Below the pieces are notes generated by a model. That model worked only from the letters and a program-made list of their open reading frames with translations. It did not search any database and was not told the origin of the DNA. Positions 1-4,572 of a stretch of DNA of 10,304 nt are shown here, piece after piece. The first letter of the stretch is position 1. Each line of letters starts with the position of its first letter. The DNA lies in NCBI GenBank assembly GCA_944336815.1, contig CALVLG010000028.1:1-10304 (forward strand), written 5' to 3'. Source of the stretch: an uncultured Bacilli bacterium. Its GTDB lineage: Bacteria > Bacillota_I > Bacilli_A > RF39 > UBA660. Both the position numbers and the translations under genes were made by a program.

Positions 1-70
1 CTATATCTTCTACTAGATAATAGTTTCCTTTAAAGTGTTTATAAATACCTTTGATTTTTATTTCGTTCAT
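1..70 (-). CDS. DUF1653-family protein, N-terminal 23 residues only (cut by window edge)
   Basis: The frame begins with ATG at 68-70 on the minus strand behind an AAAAGGAAC ribosome binding site and runs off the left edge. The visible peptide starts MNEIKIKGIYKHFKGNYYLV, which matches by memory the G-x-Y-x-H-F-K-G-N-x-Y-x-V opening of the DUF1653 family, small proteins of unknown biochemical role common in Bacillota. The start lies 24 bases beyond the htpG stop with no terminator between, so it is probably co-transcribed with htpG. Only the N-terminus can be seen, so the family call rests on about 20 residues. Confidence 0.6.
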   Translation of the reverse strand, partial: MNEIKIKGIYKHFKGNYYLVEDI

Positions 71-94
71 ATTTTGTTCCTTTTAAATAGTTAT

Positions 95-1987
95 TTATTT
101 TGCTAAGTATTTACACATTAGAGAAGCTATTTCAGTTGGATTTTCAACAGGTAATCCTTCAATCATTCTGGCTTCAGCATAAAGTATTTTAGCGTAATCT
201 TTTAATTCTTCTTTGTTTTCTTTATCTAGTTTTTGAAGCGTTTTAGCTATTTCATGATTTTGATTGATTTCAAGTACTTTGGCCGCTTTTAAGCCATTAT
301 TTAAAGGCATTTTGCTTAAAGTTTTTTCCATTTCAACTGATATTTCGCCTTTGCTACTTAAGCATACTGGATGATCTTTTAATTTGTTAGTAAAGCGAAT
401 TTCGGCAATATCAGGAATAGATTCTTTCATTATGGCAAACATTTCTTTAGCTTCTTCATTAGCCTTTTTCGTTTCTTCTTTTTCTTCTTCTGTATCAAAA
501 CTAGTATTTTCGCCACAAACATTTTGGAATTCTTTTTCCATGTAGTTATGTAACGTCATAAAAACAAATTCATCAACATTATCCATGCAATATAAAACTT
601 CGTATCCTTTTTCTTTTGCTGCTTCAACTTGAGGCAACATCTTTATTTTGTCTAACGTTTCCCCACAAGCATAGTAAATAGCTTTTTGATCTTCTTTCAT
701 TCTATTTACATACTCTTTTAAAGTGGTTGTTTTTTCTTCAAAAGATGAAGTATAGATTAATAAATCTTGAAGCTTTTCTTTATGCATACCAAAGTCATTA
801 TAAATGCCATATTTTAATTGCAAACCAAAATCTTTAAAGAATTTTTCATAATTTTCTTTATCTTCGGTTATCATGGTTTCTAATTCTTTTTTGATTTTAT
901 TTTCAATAGAATTAGCAATTGTTTTTAAAACACGATTTTGTTGCAAAGTTTCTCTTGATATATTTAAAGTTAAATCAGGACTATCTACTACACCTTTAAC
1001 AAAGCTAAAATAATCAGGTAATAAGTCTTTACATTTTTCCATGATTAGCACCCCATTAGAATATAGCTGTAATCCTTTTTCGTATTCTTTGCTGTAATAA
1101 TCAAATGGAGCATGACTTGGAATATATAATAAAGCATTATATTCTAAGGTTCCTTCGGCTTTAATGTGCATGTGTTTTAATGGCGTTTCATAATCGTCAA
1201 ATTTATCTTTGTAGAATGTATTGTAATCTTCTTCGCTTACTTTTTTCTTATCTCTTTTCCATATTGGAGTTAAAGAGTTTAAAGTTTTAACTTCTGTTTT
1301 TGTAATATATTCGTCTTCATCAGTTTCTTTTTTCTTTTCTTTTAGCTCAGTACGGGTAATTTCCATTTTAATTGGATAAGTAATGTAATCGCTGTATTTA
1401 CGAACTAAAGATTCTATTTCGTATTCTTCTAAGTACTTACTATAATTTTCTTCTTCACTATCTTTTTTTATGGTTAAAATGATGTCTGTACCATAGTTTT
1501 CTTTTTCGGCTGCCTCAATGGTATAACCGTCTATACCGCTTGACTCCCACTTATATGCTGCATCTTCACCATATTTTTTAGAAAGAACTTTAACTTGGTC
1601 AGCAACCATGAACGCTGAATAAAAACCGACACCGAATTGACCTATAATATCTATGTCTTTTTTATGTTCGTTGTTTATTTTGAAATCTTGAGATCCAGAC
1701 TTAGCAATGGTACCTAAATTTGTTTCCAGTTCTTCTTTGTTCATCCCAATACCATTGTCAGATATAGTAAGAGTTCTTTGGTCTTTATCAACTTTTAAGA
1801 AGATAGCAAAATCTTTTTTGTTCACTTTAATTTTTTTGTCTGTCAAAGACATATAATGGAGTTTATCGATTGCGTCGCTAGCATTAGAAATAATTTCTCT
1901 TAAAAATATTTCTTTATTTGTATATATGGAATTTATCATTAAATCCATAAGTTTTTTTGATTCTGTTTTAAATTCTTTTTTCTTCAT
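95..1987 (-). CDS. htpG: HtpG, bacterial Hsp90 molecular chaperone
   Basis: Cytosolic ATP-dependent Hsp90 chaperone that remodels client proteins under stress. From the ATG at 1985-1987 the protein has 630 residues, normal for HtpG (E. coli has 624). The GHKL ATPase domain is clear: MKKKEFKTESKK opening, catalytic Glu31 and Asn35 in REIISNASDAID, DNGIGM at 77-82, lid segment GTIAKSGSQ, and GQFGVGFYS near 117-125. A charged linker (KEKKKETDEDE) separates it from the middle domain, followed by a dimerisation domain ending MCKYLAK with no MEEVD tail, as expected in bacteria. The frame stays open upstream to a TTG at 2033-2035, but that TTG is part of the predicted -35 box, and the ATG at 1987 has a proper AAGGTG site 6 bases upstream, so I place the start there. 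It is monocistronic or leads into the DUF1653 gene. Confidence 0.96.
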   Translation of the reverse strand: MKKKEFKTESKKLMDLMINSIYTNKEIFLREIISNASDAIDKLHYMSLTDKKIKVNKKDFAIFLKVDKDQRTLTISDNGIGMNKEELETNLGTIAKSGSQDFKINNEHKKDIDIIGQFGVGFYSAFMVADQVKVLSKKYGEDAAYKWESSGIDGYTIEAAEKENYGTDIILTIKKDSEEENYSKYLEEYEIESLVRKYSDYITYPIKMEITRTELKEKKKETDEDEYITKTEVKTLNSLTPIWKRDKKKVSEEDYNTFYKDKFDDYETPLKHMHIKAEGTLEYNALLYIPSHAPFDYYSKEYEKGLQLYSNGVLIMEKCKDLLPDYFSFVKGVVDSPDLTLNISRETLQQNRVLKTIANSIENKIKKELETMITEDKENYEKFFKDFGLQLKYGIYNDFGMHKEKLQDLLIYTSSFEEKTTTLKEYVNRMKEDQKAIYYACGETLDKIKMLPQVEAAKEKGYEVLYCMDNVDEFVFMTLHNYMEKEFQNVCGENTSFDTEEEKEETKKANEEAKEMFAIMKESIPDIAEIRFTNKLKDHPVCLSSKGEISVEMEKTLSKMPLNNGLKAAKVLEINQNHEIAKTLQKLDKENKEELKDYAKILYAEARMIEGLPVENPTEIASLMCKYLAK

Positions 1988-2006
1988 TTCTTCACCTTCA
2001 TTGTAA

Positions 2007-2035
2007 AGTCTAGCACTTTGTTTTAGCATTGTCAA
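2007..2035 (-). promoter_or_regulatory. htpG promoter
   Basis: On the minus strand, TTGACA (2030-2035), a 17-base spacer and TAGACT (2007-2012) preceded by TGC form a sigma-A promoter with an extended -10. Transcription would begin near 2000, leaving a leader of about 13 bases that contains the AAGGTG ribosome binding site. The -35 hexamer sits inside the CIRCE operator. Confidence 0.7.
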
Positions 2036-2049
2036 GTCCCGAGTGCTAA
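2023..2049. promoter_or_regulatory. CIRCE operator (HrcA binding site), one arm degenerate
   Basis: On the plus strand the arms are TTAGCATTG (2023-2031) and GAGTGCTAA (2041-2049) with a 9-base spacer. The consensus is TTAGCACTC-N9-GAGTGCTAA: the right arm matches 9/9 and the left 7/9. It covers the -35 box of the htpG promoter, the place where HrcA would block polymerase. A third half-site-like stretch, CTAGCACTT (2010-2018, 7/9), lies over the -10 but at the wrong spacing. Confidence 0.8.
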
Positions 2050-2062
2050 CCAGAATATATTG

Positions 2063-2080
2063 TTATGATTATAATCATAA
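2063..2080. repeat. 18-bp perfect palindrome upstream of CIRCE
   Basis: TTATGATTATAATCATAA is a perfect dyad with no central spacer, 13 bp upstream of the CIRCE element. It resembles Fur/PerR-family operators in composition but does not fit their 7-1-7 layout. In DNA this AT-rich an 18-bp dyad can arise by chance, so any operator role is a guess. Confidence 0.3.
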
Positions 2081-2353
2081 TAATGTCTTAAGAATTAGTG
2101 TTTGATTATATCTATAACTTTAAGGTTTACCTATAAACAACAACGCTTGCTCAAAAATATTCAACTTTGTAATTCGGTTTACTTTTATCGGAAGGATTTT
2201 TGGTTATATGATGTTTGTTCTCAAATATTTTTCTTTATATTTCTTTTATGGCAACAAAAAAACGCAACATTTTTATATCACGTTTATACAAATAACTTAA
2301 ATTAATGACGTTGTGCTTAAAAGATTTTCCAGAGGTTTTGGTAACATCTTTCT
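2081..2353. other. Intergenic stretch without recognised feature
   Basis: No convincing gene, RNA or repeat is visible between the htpG operator region and the terminator hairpin. One plus-strand open frame (2102-2305) starts with TTG, lacks a ribosome binding site and has an unstructured, aromatic-rich composition typical of translated AT-rich noise. Confidence 0.5.
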
Positions 2354-2409
2354 AATTTTGAAAACAAAAAAGCTAGCAAATGAATGCTAACTTTTTTGTT
2401 TTCAAAATT
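2354..2409 (-). terminator. Strong intrinsic terminator, probably the original secA terminator
   Basis: Two 25-base arms (2354-2378 and 2385-2409) are complementary except for one pair (2373/2390), with a 6-base loop. On the minus strand the central stem GTTAGCA-TTCATT-TGCTAGC is followed by TTTTTTGTTTTC, a classic terminator; an A-run before the stem makes it potentially bidirectional. It begins 12 bases after the stop of the SEC-C fragment at 2422, the position expected for a terminator of an ancestral secA ending there. Confidence 0.8.
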
Positions 2410-2421
2410 GTTTCCCATATT

Positions 2422-2472
2422 TTACGCGTTTTTTCCACAGCAATTTTTATACTTTTTCCCGCTACCACATGG
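2422..2472 (-). pseudogene. Orphan SecA C-terminal (SEC-C) fragment
   Basis: On the minus strand codons 2472-2425 read PCGSGKKYKNCCGKNA, then TAA at 2422-2424. The intact secA ends PCGSGKKYKQCCGK. Over the 14 aligned codons all residues agree except Asn for Gln, and nearly all nucleotide differences are synonymous third-position changes, so this tail was under selection until recently. Immediately upstream the frame has stops (TAG adjoining the block, TAA two codons before that), and there is no start. The first 8 bases, CCATGTGG on the minus strand, are identical in both copies, and alignment fails upstream of them. I read this as the 3' end of secA displaced by an insertion. Alternatively it is a decayed SEC-C protein; a nearby GSGKKP string in the same frame keeps that option open. 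Confidence 0.7.
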
Positions 2473-2575
2473 CTAGCATTTTTAAGGCTTTTTACCACTG
2501 CCCACTCGTTAATTTCCTTTAAAAATGGGGTTTTTATTACCTTTATGTTTTAGTTTATTCCTGCTAATCTCTAGC

Positions 2576-2598
2576 AGAGTGGCTCTAAAAGTGGCTCC
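2576..2598 (+). repeat. Tandem 11/12-bp repeat pair, left copy (possible integrase arm sites)
   Basis: AGAGTGGCTCT followed by AAAAGTGGCTCC. The motif AAAGTGGCTCC recurs at 4476-4497, and a loosely similar GGCAA-T-rich stretch follows both copies, with a gap. It lies about 104 bp from the CCACATGG block at 2465-2472. Confidence 0.55.
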
Positions 2599-2706
2599 AG
2601 AATGGCAAATTTTCCACATCTTTTTATCTTTGATCTTAACTACAATATACCATTTAATCCATTATAAATCCATACAACTTGGCATATTTTACTATTTTTA
2701 ATAAAA

Positions 2707-3042
2707 TTACATTTTTTTAATTTTAATACCTAATACACCATATTTAGATTGTTCTTCTAGAGAATAATATTCTTCCATATCTTTTGGATCAGCTATATCA
2801 TCTTCATCATAACCCATTGCCACCTTATCAAAATTTTTATATAATCCTTCAAAAGATGGATAATGATATAAATTCTCGATTTCAACTAACATTTTTTCAT
2901 TATTAGTTCTATTAGTAAATTCTATTAAATCCTTAATTTTTAGCAATTGTCTTTTCTCATCATTTAATCTTAACTCTATAGTTTTTGTTCCATTTTTTAT
3001 TCTTTCAAATGGTCCATTGTTTAATTTCATTTCATGTTTCAT
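2707..3042 (-). CDS. Small ASCH-domain protein
   Basis: A 111-residue stand-alone ASCH protein (PUA-like beta-barrel fold, predicted RNA or nucleoside binding). Family marks are the N-terminal PFERIKNGTKTIELRLNDEKR (residues 11-31, containing the G-x-K-T-I-x-x-R signature), a central KIKDLIEF strand, and the C-terminal EEYYSLEEQSKYGVLGIKI. Related small ASCH proteins include E. coli YqfB, reported as an N4-acetylcytidine amidohydrolase, whose GRKTITIR segment aligns with GTKTIELR here; whether this protein shares that activity is unknown. The ATG has a GAGAGGAAG ribosome binding site, and the start lies 18 bases after the GNAT stop, so the genes are likely co-transcribed. No clear terminator follows. 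The lack of any TM or signal segment indicates a cytosolic protein. Confidence 0.85.
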   Translation of the reverse strand: MKHEMKLNNGPFERIKNGTKTIELRLNDEKRQLLKIKDLIEFTNRTNNEKMLVEIENLYHYPSFEGLYKNFDKVAMGYDEDDIADPKDMEEYYSLEEQSKYGVLGIKIKKM

Positions 3043-3060
3043 AATGTTTACTTCCTCTCA

Positions 3061-3543
3061 CTATATTTTCTTTATCATTGTTTTCATTCTAGTATGATAA
3101 TCTTTTTTATTATAAAAATTATTACCAATATCATTGTAAGCGAATACATCAACTATTACATATTCACATTCAATGGATTTAAAGTATTCTTCCATTTTAT
3201 TTATTAGTTCTTGCCCTATGCCTTTACTTCTAATTTTGTTTGTAACGATTAATTCTGTAATTTCTCCTCTTTTAGGACATTTATAGTCTAGATAATCATA
3301 TTCATCATAAGGAAATATGCAACCCATGATTAAGCCAATTGCTTTATTATTTTCTACTGCCAAATAACATTTACCATTATTCTTGTTAACTTCAGCTAAA
3401 TCTATAATTGCCATTTTCTCTCGATACTCAGGATGAACTTGATCCAAATGATCTTTATCTATTGATACGATATATTCTTCAAGTTCAACTAATAAGTCTT
3501 TAACATCTTCTAGATATTTATCTTCATATTCTATTACTTGCAT
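3061..3543 (-). CDS. GNAT-family N-acetyltransferase
   Basis: A 160-residue single-domain acetyl-CoA-dependent acetyltransferase. The fold is visible: an N-terminal helix pair (residues 8-30), strand AVENNKAIGLIMG (62-74), strand ITELIVTNKIR (95-105), the acetyl-CoA pyrophosphate loop RSKGIGQ (105-111) and its helix, then VIVDVFAYNDIGNNFYNKKDYH (129-150), the usual motif-B region. The acceptor substrate cannot be told. The ATG overlaps the end of the upstream GNAT-ASCH gene by 10 bases, and its GAGGTGA ribosome binding site lies inside that gene, so translation is probably coupled. Its N-terminus is complete, unlike the neighbouring GNAT. Confidence 0.9.
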   Translation of the reverse strand: MQVIEYEDKYLEDVKDLLVELEEYIVSIDKDHLDQVHPEYREKMAIIDLAEVNKNNGKCYLAVENNKAIGLIMGCIFPYDEYDYLDYKCPKRGEITELIVTNKIRSKGIGQELINKMEEYFKSIECEYVIVDVFAYNDIGNNFYNKKDYHTRMKTMIKKI

Positions 3544-4346
3544 TTTTTAATCACCTCAAATACTTCAAATATTACTTTAGTATTTTCATTAAAATTAGGA
3601 TCTATTATATTAAAATAATTCATATGACTTTCTTTCCATTCATTTAATGATTTATTCTCGCCCTCTAATTTTGCTAAATCCCATGTAATATTTTTAAATT
3701 CAGTAATAATAACATTAATTGTTTTTATAAAGCATACATTGTTATCTTTCAAATCAGTCAATATTGATATATCCCCAACTTTTGAAACATTATCCAGTTC
3801 ATATAAAGATGTAGTAGCTGTCTTTTTACCATCTAATACAAGATTAACTAATCTATCTACATCAATTCCAAAAGTCCATCTATCGGGTTTATTTAATAGA
3901 ACTATCATTTTTTCTTTATTACCTAATGTGTCCGTTCCTACATATTCATCCACTATTTCAAAGTCACATTTTTCATAGCATTTAACTGCCCTTTTGTTTC
4001 TTTTAAAAGGTCTTAGAACAATACAGTCACATAAATATTTTTCATAAATATAATTATTAACATATTTAATAATTTGTGTTCCAATTCCTCTAGATAAGTA
4101 TTCCGACTCTCCAATAAATATATCATACTCATATATACTATCATATTTTTTAAATAATTCACTTTTCTTATCATCATATTTATAAATTTGAACAAATCCT
4201 ATTTTATTATCATTATAATTTATAGAAAATAACTGTTGCTGATTTGCTAATAATTTATTTTTATATTTGTTTTCTATCTCTTCATATGAAAGTTTTCTTT
4301 GTTCAAACCACTCATAAATAAATTCTTGACTACACCATTTATACAT
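3534..4346 (-). CDS. GNAT-ASCH fusion protein, N-terminus lost by frameshift
   Basis: A 270-residue two-domain protein as read. Residues 1-152 are a GNAT acetyltransferase of the AAC(6')-Ib/Acetyltransf_8 type: KWCSQEFIYEWFEQR at the front, acetyl-CoA loop IGESEYLSRGIGT (78-90), and NKRAVKCYEKCDF (117-129), the counterpart of the HRAIRCYEKAGF motif. Residues 157-268 are an ASCH domain of the larger COG4405-like type, with GKKTATTS (173-180), the KVGD turn (189-192) and EGENKSLNEWKESHMNYF (228-245). The first ATG here (4344-4346) lacks a ribosome binding site and skips the first beta strand. The missing start is encoded in another frame at 4352-4399, so the gene is probably broken, unless this is a sequencing error. 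Despite family resemblance, antibiotic modification cannot be claimed. Confidence 0.8.
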   Translation of the reverse strand: MYKWCSQEFIYEWFEQRKLSYEEIENKYKNKLLANQQQLFSINYNDNKIGFVQIYKYDDKKSELFKKYDSIYEYDIFIGESEYLSRGIGTQIIKYVNNYIYEKYLCDCIVLRPFKRNKRAVKCYEKCDFEIVDEYVGTDTLGNKEKMIVLLNKPDRWTFGIDVDRLVNLVLDGKKTATTSLYELDNVSKVGDISILTDLKDNNVCFIKTINVIITEFKNITWDLAKLEGENKSLNEWKESHMNYFNIIDPNFNENTKVIFEVFEVIKKCK

Positions 4347-4351
4347 TAATT

Positions 4352-4399
4352 CTAACTATCTTTTTTATCAGTGAATTCAATTAAATCTATTTTGCTCAT
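4352..4399 (-). pseudogene. Out-of-frame first 15 codons of the GNAT-ASCH gene
   Basis: ATG at 4397-4399 has a GTTGGTGAT ribosome binding site and a promoter just upstream. It encodes MSKIDLIEFTDKKDS and then TAG (4352-4354). This is the expected first strand of the GNAT domain: removing two bases (4353-4354) would join it through GAA-TTA to the ATG at 4344-4346, giving ...KKDS-ELMYKW. The intact gene would span 3534-4399, about 287 residues. Confidence 0.65.
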
Positions 4400-4422
4400 T
4401 ATATCACCAACTTTCATACATA

Positions 4423-4431
4423 ATTATACCA
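4423..4431 (-). promoter_or_regulatory. Extended -10 promoter of the accessory operon
   Basis: On the minus strand TGG-TATAAT (4431-4423) is a perfect extended -10 box; no good -35 is seen 17 bases upstream. Transcription would begin near 4416, about 17 bases before the ATG at 4399, which supports that upstream ATG as the true start. Confidence 0.6.
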
Positions 4432-4475
4432 TGAAACCATAATAAATTTTACTTGTATAGTCCGATGTTTAAATC

Positions 4476-4497
4476 AAAATGGCTCCAAAGTGGCTCC
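4476..4497 (+). repeat. Tandem 11-bp repeat pair, right copy (possible integrase arm sites)
   Basis: AAAATGGCTCC then AAAGTGGCTCC, directly adjacent and differing at one base. The same motif pair occurs at 2576-2598 in the same orientation. A short dyad, GCCCA-TATTT-TGGGC (4499-4513), follows. Confidence 0.6.
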
Positions 4498-4524
4498 AGC
4501 CCATATTTTGGGCAATTTTTTGGC

Positions 4525-4572
4525 AAAAAGAAAAACTCGCGTTTTTCCTTATTTTATAGGGGTTTGCGAGTT
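4525..4572 (-). terminator. secA intrinsic terminator
   Basis: On the minus strand AACTCGC (4572-4566, overlapping the stop codon) pairs with GCGAGTT (4540-4534), enclosing a partly self-complementary loop (CCTAT/ATAAGG), followed by TTTTTCTTTTT (4535-4525). Under the insertion model this terminator was supplied by the element. Confidence 0.75.

Noticed and set aside
2102..2305. Plus-strand 67-codon open frame
   Set aside because: TTG start, no ribosome binding site, low-complexity aromatic composition and no recognisable motif.
2475..2510. A second SEC-C-like GSGKKP string upstream of the fragment at 2422-2472
   Set aside because: Same frame but separated by stop codons, lacking the cysteines. 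It could be chance or a sign that the fragment came from a tandem SEC-C protein; too weak to call as a gene, but noted against the secA-scar model.
2507..2650. Possible integrase C-terminal tail on the minus strand (reads through GATFRATLLEIS to a TAA near 2507)
   Set aside because: About 45 open codons without start or catalytic motifs; the resemblance to recombinase tails is only an impression.
3739..3978. Plus-strand open frame opposite the GNAT-ASCH gene
   Set aside because: Antisense shadow of a clearly conserved two-domain protein; the same applies to the minus-strand out-of-frame ORF at 4013-4195.
3534..4346. Calling the GNAT domain an aminoglycoside resistance enzyme
   Set aside because: The fold resembles AAC(6')-Ib, but this family is broad, the protein carries an ASCH fusion and its N-terminus is frameshifted; no substrate evidence.
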